From contig CM037876.1 in assembly GCA_021292165.1 (NCBI GenBank), positions 43,076,575 to 43,140,574 of the forward strand: 64,000 nt of DNA, in the 5' to 3' direction. Source of the stretch: Shinisaurus crocodilurus (Eukaryota > Chordata > Lepidosauria > Squamata > Shinisauridae). Below, piece by piece: positions 22,564-32,989 of the stretch (position 1 is its first letter; each line of letters opens with the position of its first letter). The notes under the pieces are model-generated. The model was not told the DNA's origin. It was given only the letters and a program-made list of their open reading frames with translations, and did no database searches. A program made the position numbers and the translations under genes.

Positions 22564-22587
22564 AAAGGAAGGAAGGAAGGAAGGAAG
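22564..22587. repeat. (GGAA)n microsatellite
   Basis: About five GGAA/AAGG units after an A run. No further structure. Confidence 0.85.
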
Positions 22588-22899
22588 AAAAGGCAAAGGA
22601 CAGACTTCTTAAGACTTCTTTCTAACTTCGAGGGTGTGTTTAATAACTTTTTCACAATTCGCCCGCAGCTCACGATGAAGCAGACGGAAGTGGAAAGAAG
22701 AGAAGGGACACCAAAAAAGAGAGAGAGGGGTGGGGGTGGGATTACTCCTTGCACGCTGAAGCCTGAGAGAGAGAGAGCCCTCCTGTAATACGTGGCAGGC
22801 TCTCTTGGGAGAATCCAGCATATGGGAAGCTGAAACGGAACGGGGGGGGGGGGGGGTTCAAGAAAAAGCTTGCAGAAGAAGCCACAGCTGGCCTGGCTG

Positions 22900-23580
22900 A
22901 TGTGCCCTCCGCCCACCGCCAGCCCCTGGCCTCCCCTGATCGTCCCCTCACCTTAACCGGGCCAGCAGCAAGGATCACCCACCTTTTTCACTCTCCGGGC
23001 CGTAAAGAGCCCCATCCCGTCTTGAATGTTAGATGACTTCAGGGCAAACCTGTCCGGCACGTACATGCCCAGCATTCTGCACTCACGGGGCGGGGCCGGG
23101 GGCGGGGCGGGAGGGCAGCCTCCTCTGGCCGTTAGAGTGGAGGGGGGGCACTCAAGAGGCATTTTTCATTGCAAAAGGGAGGACGCGGGGGTGCAAGGGA
23201 GGGGGGGAGGGGAGGGGAGCAGCGCTTGTGGCTAGATTTCCCCCCACGCCACCCCACCCCCGCGCGCCCCTCTGCTGGAAAGAAAGGGTGGAGCTTTCTT
23301 CTCGCCAGATTGCCTACAGTCGCGGCTGGGCAGGGGCTTCTGCCGCAGCTCGGAAAAGGCTCCGCTCCCATTGGCTGAAAGTTTTGCGAGAGTGAGTGGC
23401 GCGTGGGTGGGGGGGAGAGAAGCGAAGATTCCATCCAGCTGAGACGAGGAGCTCTTGCACGAAGCAGCGAAGGATTCCGGGATTGCTCCGCAGCGAGCAG
23501 GCTGGCAGGCCAGCGAGGCCGAGTTCTTTTTTTCCTGCGGGCGGCCGCGCACCCGTCAACCGCTGTAGAGGCGCTTTATG
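22900..23580 (-). promoter_or_regulatory. CpG-island promoter of PRDM5
   Basis: GC-rich, CpG-dense stretch enclosing the ATG exon and its upstream region. A GC-box cluster (CGGGGCGGGGCCGGGGGCGG, about 23086-23105) lies just 5' of the start codon. An ATTGG (inverted CCAAT) lies at about 23370, and further G-rich runs at about 23195-23217 and 23403-23415. No TATA box is evident, as usual for CpG-island promoters. Transcription start is probably between about 23090 and 23500. Open frames of 60-120 codons here reflect low stop-codon density. Confidence 0.8.
22983..23075 (-). CDS. PRDM5: PRDM5 coding exon 1 (start codon)
   Basis: Start exon of 31 codons on the minus strand: [20 protein letters not shown] then [11 protein letters not shown]. 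The ATG is at 23075-23073. It lies in the CpG island and its product aligns from residue 1 with human PRDM5 as I recall it ([15 protein letters not shown]...), which decides the start. Donor AAAAAG|GTGGGT (22982-22981), phase 0. This N-terminal segment leads into the PR domain. The transcribed gene spans at least 1-23075 here and continues left. No upstream ATG in a competing frame looks conserved. Confidence 0.95.
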
Positions 23581-23662
23581 AGAACATCGTTACCTCGATT
23601 AATAAATATTCCTGAAGCGGAGTGCTTTATCATCTTACTTTCTTCTGTTGCTGTTCAGGAGA

Positions 23663-23892
23663 GACTGTGTGGTGTAGTGGTTAGCGTGTCAGAGAAGGAC
23701 CGGGGAAGACCTAGGTTCAAATCGCACCCCACCCTACCATGAATCTCGCCGAGTAGCGTCGGGCTGGTCACTGTTTCTCAGCCTAACCTACCACGGGAGC
23801 AGGCTTGCTGTGAGGATTTAATAAGTGTGTGTAAAAGTGGTGTGTGTTGCCCTGAACTCCTTGGAAGAAGGGCAAGATAAAAAGGACTAAAA
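23663..23892 (+). mobile_element. Sauria-type SINE, near full length
   Basis: Has tRNA-like pol III boxes: A (TGGTGTAGTGG, about 23670) and B (GGTTCAAATCG, about 23714), then TCTCAGCCTAACCTACCACG and CTTGGAAGAAGGGCAAGATA. It lies about 590 bp upstream of the PRDM5 ATG, outside the CpG island. Confidence 0.85.
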
Positions 23893-23894
23893 AT

Positions 23895-23982
23895 AATTAT
23901 ATACATAGTTACCTGGGAGTAAGGCCTATTGCTCATAATGGGACTCACCTCTGAGTAAATGCATATAGGATTGTACTCGGGG
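23895..23982. mobile_element. TCTACTCAGAAG MITE family copy
   Basis: TACATAGTTACCTGGGAGTA, TAATGGGACTCACCTCTGAG and CATATAGGATTGTACT; see 6353. Confidence 0.5.
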
Positions 23983-23984
23983 TA

Positions 23985-24315
23985 TCTAGGGTAGGCATGG
24001 TTGGGTCCACACCCCAGCAGGGGCCCAGTGACAAGAGCCCCTTGGACTTGCTACTCTTCTTCACCACTACAGCCAGCTTGTTCACCTGCCTCTCGTCTCG
24101 CTCTGGACCAGACAATGGTGATGCTGAGAAAGAGGAGCTGCCGCCACCGCCGCCACCACCTCCTTGCTCTCTGCCTTTCAAGCAAGCAAGTTGAAGCAAT
24201 GATGAGAAGAGAATGAGGAGCAGTAGCAGCTAGTGAGAAGGGAGACTCACTGAAGGAGGGTGGCCCATTGAGGGTGTCTCACCCAAGGGCCCTCAAAAAC
24301 CTGGAGTAGGCACTG
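23985..24315 (+). mobile_element. Interspersed element ending CCTGGAG..CACTG (copy 2)
   Basis: Colinear with 16775-17105: GGTCCACACCCCAGCAGGGG, GGACTTGCTACTCTTCTTCA, TTTCAAGCAAGCAAGTTGAA, CAAGGGCCCTCAAAAACCTG and terminal GGCACTG. It includes a short GCC/CCA repeat (about 24140-24160). Confidence 0.6.
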
Positions 24316-24619
24316 ATTGTGTTGTTAGTCTTACAATAAACACCTTTGTGGTGCCATAAAAGGCTCATATTCTTGGAGACAAGCTGCAATTCTGAGCACC
24401 GTGAGGTTTCATAGTCAACAGCCTACTTCGTTGGATGCATACACGTACACAGGTTCAGTTGCAGTGGTGGAGGAAATAATTTAACAACATGAGGCATGTA
24501 AGACCAAGGGAGAGTGATTGGCCTGTAGCCGACTACATATCTGAGCCCAGATTTGGACAGGACTCTGTCCTCTGTAATCCCAATGCTCTGTTTATTTGTA
24601 TCCCACCAATTGCAGTCTG

Positions 24620-24648
24620 ATCTCTCTCTCTCTCTCTCTCTCTCTCTG
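24620..24648. repeat. (TC)n microsatellite
   Basis: About 13 TC units. Confidence 0.9.
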
Positions 24649-24741
24649 GGTGGTGCAGCATACAGGGTTTTTCATGGAAAGAGCAGCCACCTCAACTTCT
24701 CATTTGCTCACTGAGGTCTCCCAGTAGCAGGGATTCTTCCT

Positions 24742-24984
24742 AATTTATTTATTTATTTATCTATCTATTTATTATATTTATACCCTGCCCTTTTCCTGCA
24801 AGGAACCCAAGGCGGCCTACATAATCCTCCTCCCCATTTTATCCCCACAACAACCCTGTGAGGTAGGTTAGGCTGAGAGTCAGTGACTGGCCCAAAGTCA
24901 CCCAGTGAGCTCCATGGCCGAGCGGGGACTAGAACCCAGATCTCCCGAGTCCCAGTCCAACACTCTCACCACTACACTACCCTC
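24742..24984 (-). mobile_element. Sauria-type SINE, near full length
   Basis: From the 3' tail: (ATTT)n, ATATTTATACCCTGCCC, GCAAGGAACCCAAGGCGGCC, CCACAACAACCCTGTGAGG, AGTCACCCAGTGAGCTCC, inverted box B (CTAGAACCC) and inverted box A (CACCACTACACTACC). Very close to the copies at 48644 and 61951. Confidence 0.88.
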
Positions 24985-25281
24985 CCTGTTGTGCTGCCCC
25001 AGAGAGAGAGGAATGAGAGGCAGCAAGCACTCAGCCTTTCTCAGCAAGGATTGGGCACATGCTTGTTGCCCCTGCCTCCATTCGCTCACCTGCCTTCTCC
25101 CTCTGCTCGCTCATCCTCTCTCTTTGGGCAACACAGCAAGGAGGATTGGGCATAGCCCTCTCAGAAAGAGGGAAGAGCTCCTCTTTCTATGACCATGCTA
25201 CACAGCCCAGCAAGAAAGGGTGAACAAGTCAGCAGGGGTGGATGCTCATGCTCACCTGGAGAAGGTGAGCAGTAGAGAGGA

Positions 25282-25503
25282 CAGGGCTGGCCCTACTATT
25301 AGGCAGAGTGAGGCAGCTGCCTCAGCCGGCAGATGCTGAGGAGCAGAAGCCCTGCTCTGCATCCCATAAACAAGCCTGCTGCCCTCAGGAACAGTGGAAG
25401 TGGCTTGCCCATCACCAGTGTCCAACTGCCAGTCTGGTCTGCTTCTGTTCATGGGATAAGAGAGGGTGCTGCCTCAGGTGGCAAAATGTCTTGGCAGGCC
25501 CTG
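25282..25503. mobile_element. hAT-like element, CAGGGCTGGCCC termini
   Basis: Starts CAGGGCTGGCCCTAC, followed by TGAGGCAGCTGCCTCAG, and ends with GCTGCCTCAGGTGGC and GGCAGGCCCTG. Flanks AGAGAGGA and AGAGGGGA agree at 7 of 8. Same family as 58669-59292. Confidence 0.75.
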
Positions 25504-26856
25504 AGAGGGGATGTGGATATTAGCAGCTGCCCCCTCTTCCTTGTCTGCCCCCAGAAGTGGCAAAACTCAGAGAAGGCACCATAGTTGGGGGGGAGGTCCC
25601 AGGAGCTTCCTAGCTGAGGAGTTATTGTTGAGGGTAAACTGCCCTGGGAATGCTGATTGGCTGTTGAAGGGTAGGATATACACTTTAGAAATAGTAGTAG
25701 TAGTAAAGTTAAGTTGCTTGTTAATCTTTGGTTGCTGAAGTCCTGAGTTCTTAAGGTTCCATTGTCCAGAAGGCATACATATAATCCCAAACTTCAATGG
25801 CTTCAGAAAACATAGAAGAAGATCCACAGAAAACCCTCTTGCCAAATACTTCTCTATGCAGTAAAACTAAATACATCATTAAAGACAAAGTGCACCCAGG
25901 TGGAACATTACACTTTGAATAATATTATACCTAGTCCCAGTTTGAACACCAAGCTGTAAATCATTTTTTGTTATTTTGCTAATATTGTATATTATACACT
26001 AGCAGTTTTCTGAATGACAGGGGGACCTGAAAGTGAACTCACTCTATTAAACAGATTAATTTAAGATGGGAATTCAATCCAGAGTGCATGTATTATTGCT
26101 TTAGTCTATACACAGTTTATCAAAGCGCAAACTGAAGCTGGCCAAAGATTGTTCTTTTCCCAGTGGAGAGATGTATTTGTTTAAATCAGATTATAAAGCT
26201 GAAAGAAAAACAATGCATTTGGGAAAGGCAAGAGGGAAGGGAGGGGCAGAGAATAGCAGGCTGGGGGGGAGGAGAAACTGACAAACCTGCAGTATTTAAA
26301 TTTCTATATTTAAAGTTGTGCTTACATCTTATAATTTTAATTACTAGGCCACTCTGGATTACTGAATTTGTTCTTTTGGCTTATGCTTTGTTCCAAACGC
26401 CCTCATTGACATGGCTACCCTTTCAAGTAAGCCAAAGGGTGTAATTACTTTATTCTTCTTGCTGTCATTTTGAGACAACCACAGATAAAGTTACAACTGC
26501 TGGTAACTGGGAGTTTAAGTATCCTTGTAACTCTTTCTCAAGTGAAAGGTAAGAAAACAGGCATACAACTTGGCCGTAAAATGCAACTCTTTCCAGGTTT
26601 AACCAAATGTACAGGAGATTTTTGGTATCTAGGTATATAAGGTAGTAAGTGATCCAGGAAGTAGGCCATGCTAGATTTTTGTTATTATATGTCCCATACA
26701 CATATTTAATACAATAAATTGTGAGCTGCTCTGCAGGACACACCTTCACTTTATATGCGACTCAGGTGTCAATACATCCTGGAAATCACATACACCTGAT
26801 TCTGTATATTGGATGCATTATTGCTTGGCTTTCTAACACAGACATTTTTTCATTTA

Positions 26857-27106
26857 CAGTAATACCTTGGATTGCAAGTAACTTGGTTTGAGAGCGTTTT
26901 GCAAGACAAGCAATTTTTTAAATATTTATTTATTTATTTATTACTTGATATACAAGCGGCGTCTTGCAATACAAGTACTGTAATACAGCTTAAATTAAAA
27001 ATCTCTGTACAAATTTTTGGGGGGGATTTCAGTTTTGATATAAGAGTGTTTTGGATTACAAGCACATTTCCGGAACGAATTATACTCTCAATCCAAGGCA
27101 TGACTG
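26857..27106. mobile_element. Tigger/pogo-like MITE with TA target duplication (copy 2)
   Basis: CAGTAATACCTTGGATTGC ... CCAAGGCATGACTG, flanked by TA (26855-26856 and 27107-27108). Interior TTTTGCAAGACAAGC and GATTACAAGCACATTTCCGG. A (TTTA)n tract has expanded at about 26925. Confidence 0.8.
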
Positions 27107-27221
27107 TATTCAGATAACTTTCAACTGGATAATAATGATTTAAAAGCTGGAAAACTCTTTAATGTGGAAAACATAGAAAACAAATTTGCTCATCTCCTGT
27201 TCTTGAAAAGGTCCCTTATAT

Positions 27222-27368
27222 TTCATAGATCATAGAGTTGGAAGGAGCCTACAAGGCTATCGAGTCCAACCCCCTGCTCAATGCAGGAAACTAGAGGAGG
27301 GGTCTCCCATCCAAGTAATAACCAGGCCTGACCCTGCTTAGCTTTCCACGCTCAGACAAGCTGAGCCA
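27222..27368 (-). mobile_element. 5S-rRNA-derived SINE with CR1-like 3' tail
   Basis: On the minus strand the 5' part (27368 to about 27299) is a clear 5S rRNA relative: GAAAGCTAAGCAGGGTC (box A), then GGCCTGGTTATTACTTGG and ATGGGAGACC (box C). It then passes into a CR1-like 3' end (GGTTGGACTCGATAGCC, CCAACTCTATGATCTATG). So an internal pol III promoter is joined to a LINE recognition tail. The 5' half of the 5S sequence is missing. Confidence 0.75.
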
Positions 27369-28063
27369 GCGTGAGACACAAAGACTTTAATTTAAATTAA
27401 AGACTTTAATTTAGCACTATAAAAGAACATTTGGAAATCCCCAAGTCATCTCTGCTGGGACTTACAGGACAAGGATTAATTTAGCATTAATTTGCCATTA
27501 GAGGACACATTTTCCCCTGCTGTAGCTCTAGTGGCCAGCTAAGGAATGGCCATTAAAAGAATACATTGAGTTTTCCTCTACATCAGGGGTGCAAAAAGTG
27601 TAGGCTGTAGGCAGCCCACCAAGCCATTTCTGGTGGCCTGCCAGAATGTCCTGCATCTGCCACCACTGCTGCAAAAAACAAACAACCCCCAAAACAAACA
27701 AACAAACCCTAAAATGGCAGCATTGCCTGGGGTTTCCCAATACTAGCAAGGGAATCCCTTCCTTATCTCCAATCTCTCATCAGAGGTCAGAGATAAAGAA
27801 GGGATTCTATTGCTAGCACCTCCGGAAGCCTGGGGTTTCTCTTGCGACATTGCTTGAGTGTACCAGTTTGATCGTTATTCATTATGGCAAATATGTCTTA
27901 GAAAGCAATCCTATGATCATGTCCCAGGGACCACAGGATTGCTTGGAAAAACCCCTCCCAAGGTCAGCGACAGCTCTTCAACCTCAGGAGAAGGAGTCAG
28001 AGATCTGCCACACCCCTCAGCCGGCACGGAAAGAAATGTTTCCCGCTGCCCTCCAAGGTCAGA

Positions 28064-28112
28064 AAGAGGAGGAGGAGGAGGAGGAGGAGGAGGAGGAGGA
28101 GGAGGAGGAAAG
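28064..28112. repeat. (GAG)n microsatellite
   Basis: About 14 GAG/GGA units. It creates poly-Glu, poly-Gly and poly-Pro frames that are not genes. Confidence 0.95.
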
Positions 28113-28399
28113 GGGGCATTCTGGTGGGCGGGGAGGAGACCATTGAGGCCAGGATATGAGACACCCTGAGTCTCTTCCAGCCTCCTTCCCTCCCCCTCCA
28201 AAGTGCCCTTGCTAGACATGCTGAAAAGCCATCTAGCGAGAATCGCCAAAGATGGAGAACAAGGAGGCAAAGATCACCTCCACACTGCCACTCCTGTCCT
28301 GCTGGCTTCAGCCTGGCAGGGCATAGGAATCTCAGAAGCCTCTCTGAGTTCAGAGGCTTCTGAGCAGCAAGGGCATAATCAATAGGATTGCACCCTTAC

Positions 28400-28490
28400 A
28401 GTTCAATCCTATGCTTGCCTGCTCAGAAAGAAGTCCCACTGAGTTCAGTGGGCTTTACTCCCAGATACATGGGCATAGGATTGCAGCCTT
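28400..28490. mobile_element. TCTACTCAGAAG MITE family, well-preserved palindrome
   Basis: TTCAATCCTATGCTTGCCTG, CTCAGAAAGAAGTCCCACTG, AGTTCAGTGGGCTTTACTCC and GGGCATAGGATTGCAGCC form a near-complete hairpin. Confidence 0.65.
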
Positions 28491-29039
28491 AGTAGTCTGA
28501 AGGGTAGAGAGACCTGGAGATCTCTGAAAAGCAAATCCCTGTAAAGTTCAAAATTCAAAGCTCTCCACCATGCCACCAGAGATAAATGGGACAGTCACCA
28601 CATGGTCTCCAACAGTTCAAAGGTGAAGTCTACTTGTAACACCCCTATATCTCCCAGCAAGCAGCATTATTATGTATTGTTGTAATTTGTTGGAGGCTGA
28701 CCTCTGCTTGCTGAAGTATATATTCATTTAATTCTGCATGCAATAGCCTGTCTGGCACTGGATTCTTACGCAGGGTGTATTGTAAGCCAACCAACACAGT
28801 TAGCCTTTTAAAAATATAATCAAACATGTAATCTCACAATGGATCTGGTTGTATTTATTATTAAAGAACAGTGGCAACCCAAACACATCCAGCAATATTT
28901 ACCATCTGGAAGGACAACTATGGAGAATGTGTGTAGAAGAAAAGCTGTTATACTTCCATCACATCCATCCAGTGGGGACATGACCAATATTTATAAAATT
29001 ATAAAGCAATATATGGTGCAGAGAAAACACAGTAAATAA

Positions 29040-29640
29040 ATCTATCTCCCTCTCGTTAATAATGCTAGAACCTGGGCTCACCCAATGAACCTGAACCTGA
29101 GATTCAGGACAGACAAAAGGAAGTACTTCATCAGTCAGCACATAGTTAACCTGTGCCATGGAATTAGCTGCCACCTGACATGGGGAGGGCCACCAACTTA
29201 GATGGCTTTAAAAGGGGATTCAACAAAATCTTGCAGGATAGGGCTACTAGCATTAGTTACTAGTCACGGTGGCTATAATATGCTACCTCCAGGTTCAGAG
29301 GCAGTATGCCTCTGCATTGCTAGTTACTGAGGAACAAGGGGTCCTTCTCCATGGTGGCACCCAACTTATGGAATGCCCTCTCCATATTCAGAAGGTGCCA
29401 ACTGTGATGTGCTTTAGGTGCCAAGTAAAAACCCACCCATCTCTTTAGTCAGGCCTTCCCCGATTAATAAAAAGGCTGGCCAGCACAATCAGTTATGGTT
29501 CTGTGAATAACTTGGTTCCAATGTTTGTATAAAAGTTTTATTTTAATGTATTCCCTTTGTAAACTGCTTAGAGATTTTTTTAATATGGTAAGCAGTATAT
29601 ACATTTAACAACAACATTGCACTATTGAACTCATGTCCTG
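29040..29640 (+). mobile_element. CR1/L2-type LINE 3' fragments
   Basis: 29040-29310 reads CAGGACAGACAAAAGGAAGT, GATGGCTTTAAAAGGGGATT and AGAGGCAGTATGCCTCTGC, the 3' coding end and UTR seen more fully at 38520-39052. 29325-29615 is a different CR1-like 3' end (CTTATGGAATGCCCTCTCC, then AAACTGCTTAGAGATTTTT). Both are decayed. Confidence 0.6.
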
Positions 29641-29735
29641 CTTGTGGTCTTCCCGTAGGCATGTGGTTCGCCATGTGAGAAACAGAATTCTGGACTAGAC
29701 AGGTATTATCTAGCAGGGCTCTTCTTATGTGTATG

Positions 29736-29960
29736 ACTGCTTCCAGATGGAGGGGTCCTAACGCTAACAGTCAAAAGGCATGGTGCAGCTATTCTGTCTT
29801 TTACTGAAGGGATTTTCCACAATAAGAAAAAAGACAGAAAAGGTGGTGGGAAGATAACGGGATGCCTCTAAATAGAAGATGGTGTCTGTACCACCACCAC
29901 CCCCAGTAAACATCTGTGAATGTGAGGCAGGGTGATAAAAAGCCTCATCTGGAAGCACCC
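29736..29960. mobile_element. MITE with GGTGCTTCCAG termini (copy 1)
   Basis: TGCTTCCAGATGGAGGG at the left against GCCTCATCTGGAAGCACC at the right. It has an internal TTCTGTCTTTTACTGAAGGG / AAAAAGACAGAAAAGG pairing. Copies at 34730 and 37802. Confidence 0.65.
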
Positions 29961-31102
29961 CCAGTTTCAGTGTTTTTTATATAGATGCCAACAACAATGT
30001 TCCAAGGCTTCAATAGAAGGCAAAAATATTAGGCAGTGTTTTAATAGGGTCTGTCCCTGGTAAATGGGACCCATGTGGAGTATGCTACAATAGTTGCTCC
30101 AGGACCAAAGCTCAGGACTGGATCCAGCCATGGCTGCCCAAGGGACTGCAGAACAAAGCAACTGCACAGGGGCCTCTGGGGATCTGCCCTCCATCGTCAT
30201 AGTGAGGCGGGGGCCTGCCGGACTGACTGTTTTGAGGTTTCTAAGTGCCCCTCGCTCCCCTACACACAGCACTGCATCTATCCTGAAGAATGATGTTTAC
30301 TTTGGCCAGGAGAAGCACACACAATGTATCCTTTTCCAATTTTTTTTTTTAGCGATGAGGAAGAGGGAGATCTCGGTAGTATTCAGGTCGCTCCTTTCAG
30401 CCAACATTCCTGACAGGATTTAATATTACAGGGGTGTTCTTGATAGCTCTCTGCGTAATAGGCCCTGTAAATGTGAAAGTAATCCTTGTGTGTCGAGTTG
30501 TATCACTCCTCTACAATGGCGGTGGGAATTAACTCACACCCACACAACTTTCTCCACAAAAAAAATGTTAGGGAAGCGGTATGAAATCAGTTTCACACAC
30601 CATGTGACAGTGAGGGGAAAGGGGGGGGGGAGGTGGGGGGGAAAGAGGGGGGAGATTAACCTGTTCAAGTTCAAGGCTAAAGTGTAGCATACCGAGGACA
30701 AAAACTATGTGAAACCTTTAGTTGGGAATTATTTAGTTGCTATTGGAGAGTTGCTGTAATTATCTTTGCATTTCCGAAAGAAAAGTAACAACGGCATTGG
30801 TTGAGCAAAGATGGAATAGTCCCCTCCCACAAACACACATATTTCTCCCTCATTGCCTCAGCATTTATTTTTAGATCAAACCTCTTTGGAGATAGCCCTT
30901 GTGTCCTTCCCCCCCCCCTCACACCTGCTGCATGAAGATGTGACATCACTTCCTGTTTCCTGAAGCTACTGCTGTCCTTGCTTTGCCATTCTTTCCACAC
31001 ACAGAGATACCATGTTCACACATGACAAACCAATCGGAAAGTTTCAGAAGGCTATAGTATCTATGGAACACTAAAGGTTGGTGTTCAGGGTACACCATCA
31101 AG

Positions 31103-31217
31103 CAGGGGTAGGGAACCTGATCCCCTCCAGATGTTTACTCCCACAATCCCTGACCATTGGCCATGCTGACTACTAGTCAAAAACAACTGGAAGGCACCAC
31201 CAGGAAACCTACCCTTG
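31103..31217. mobile_element. hAT-like palindromic MITE, diverged
   Basis: CAGGGGTAGGGAACCTG ... CCTACCCTTG, with CCCCTCCAGATG and CTGACCATTGGCCATGCTGA in the core. Confidence 0.65.
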
Positions 31218-32004
31218 CTAGAGCCTGGGACACCTACTCATAGTCCAGGCCTGTGTGTAACTGCCCAGTTTGCCATTATATTGGCAAGTCTGATTCATCA
31301 TGAGGAGACATTAAAGCAAACTAAAACTAAAATAGCATACGAGAATGAAAGATTAAGAGATTGTGGAATTTCCTACAAGGAAGAAAGAAGGCAACACCAA
31401 GATCCTCCAGATTAAATCACACACACCTTAAAGTTAGCAGTCTGTTTCCGTCTGTTAAACTCCTTTCTTCCCACTTAGCCTATGTTGATAGGGCTCAGGA
31501 CAGTTGGAAGCAGGAGACTCAGAACAAATTGAGTTTAAGTCAATTCAATGCAAAACAGATGTTGTACTACTGATTGTGGACTCTAAATCCTTTACAAGAA
31601 ATCAAAGGCGTGATCTACTTGCAATTAAGCAGCCTTTTTGACATATTAAACCATCCTCCACCCAAGACAGATGTGTGTTGCATTTTGTGTTCCTCTGGAC
31701 CTCTCATGTTATTTGCTTTGTCTATGGGTCTGGTGATTTTGGAAACATGTGCTACTCGTCCTTTAATATACTTCGATTTGCTGGAAGCAAATTTCTTATC
31801 CAGCATTCAAAAGGGGTGGCATTTGTTATATGAAAGTAGTTCTTGCAAAAAAAAAAAAAACCTTCTGGCATTAATGTTACCATTTAGGGTTGTCACTCTA
31901 AAAAAAAAATCTTTCTCCTGTCATCATCAATAAATAATTCAACTGCTTTGTTCAAGAGAATTAACAAGCTATTAAATGTCACTGTTTACATCAAATGGAT
32001 GTAA

Positions 32005-32490
32005 ACAGTTTGGGACTACAATACCTGATGGAACGCCTCTCCCAACCACAATCTACCTGTACACTACGTTCAACATCTGGGGCCTTCCTCCGACTGCCAC
32101 CGCCACGTGAGGCTCGGAGGACAGCAACAAGGGGGAGGGCCTTTTCTGTGGTAACCGCCCAACTGTGGAACAAGCTCCCCCCTGAGGCCCGCCTGGTGCC
32201 AACTCTATTATCTTTCTGGCACCAGGTTAAGACTGCCCTCTACATTGAAGCTTTTAATAATTAAATGGTATACAGTGGGGAGGTAAATTGTTTTTAGTGG
32301 TCGTGTTTTATTAACTTTAGTGATATTTTTAAAATTGGTTTTAAATTTGTATAATGTTTTTATTGTTTATATTTTTAACTGTATTTTATTGTATTTTTTA
32401 AAATTATTGTTGTACACCACCCAGAGAGCTCCGGCTTTTGGGTGGCACAGAAAATGAATGAATGAATAATAAATAATAAATAAATTTTGA
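32005..32490 (+). mobile_element. CR1-type LINE 3' end
   Basis: C-terminal coding remnant (TGATGGAACGCCTCTCCC, GGGCCTTCCTCCGACTGCC, CTGTGGAACAAGCTCCCCCC) then a 3' UTR ending CACCACCCAGAGAGCTCCGG and (AATA)n. Clearly the same subfamily as 35735-36208. 5'-truncated. Confidence 0.75.
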
Positions 32491-32682
32491 GCTAGATTGT
32501 TCTTGCTATGTCTGTTCCCATAGGTTCTGAGGCCTGAATCTATTTCCCGGAGCCTAGAATCGATGCCCTCTTCGACTTTCTCATTCCAGGCTCCTTCTGT
32601 CTCCTCCACACTGTACAGTCCTTGATGCATCCTTTCCCTCCCTCTGATTCCCACTCCCAAGTTGCCTGCCTGCCTCCTCCTT

Positions 32683-32709
32683 CCTTCCTTCCTTCCTTCC
32701 TTCCTTCCA
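32683..32709. repeat. (TTCC)n microsatellite
   Basis: About seven TTCC units. Confidence 0.85.
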
Positions 32710-32822
32710 GCCTCCCATCCAGATATTTTGGAGTACAATTTCCATCAATCTCAACCAGCATAGCCAATAATCAGGGCTGATGGGAGTTGTAGTTCAAAAG
32801 ATCTGGAGGGCACTGGGTTAGG
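32710..32822. mobile_element. hAT-like palindromic MITE, left end eroded
   Basis: CCAGATATTTTGGAGTACAA ... GGGCTGATGGGAGTTGTAG and GATCTGGAGGGCACTGGG. Left terminus lost in the TTCC tract. Confidence 0.6.
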
Positions 32823-32989
32823 GGATGTCATGGACAAAGCAATCAATATATGACAAAGTACAAAGCAACTCTGACCTTGTAACTCCAACTGAGGATCTAG
32901 CTTCTTTCTCCTAACTCCCTCCTGCCCATCTGGTCTTTCAGAAAGCCTGTCTAACTTTCCTAGCAATTTTAGACTATTCCACTATGGAA

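Larger units (their letters stand above)
21338..22982 (-). other. PRDM5 intron 1
   Basis: Intron of about 1.6 kb. It holds a compound microsatellite (22241-22316) and a GGAA repeat (22564-22587), then rising GC content toward the promoter. No transposon copy recognised. Confidence 0.8.

Noticed and set aside
23026..23615. Several 60-120 codon frames near the PRDM5 start on both strands
   Set aside because: CpG-island sequence has few stop codons. Only the 31-codon exon 1 matches a known protein.
23663..23740. Possible tRNA gene (box A and box B present)
   Set aside because: The boxes belong to a Sauria-type SINE. The following body and tail match other SINE copies in the window, and no tRNA cloverleaf is complete.
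27299..27368. Possible 5S rRNA gene
   Set aside because: Only the 3' part of 5S is present, with substitutions, fused to a CR1-like tail. It is a SINE.
27850..28270. Frames rich in poly-Glu, poly-Gly or poly-Pro
   Set aside because: They are translations of the (GAG)n microsatellite in different frames.
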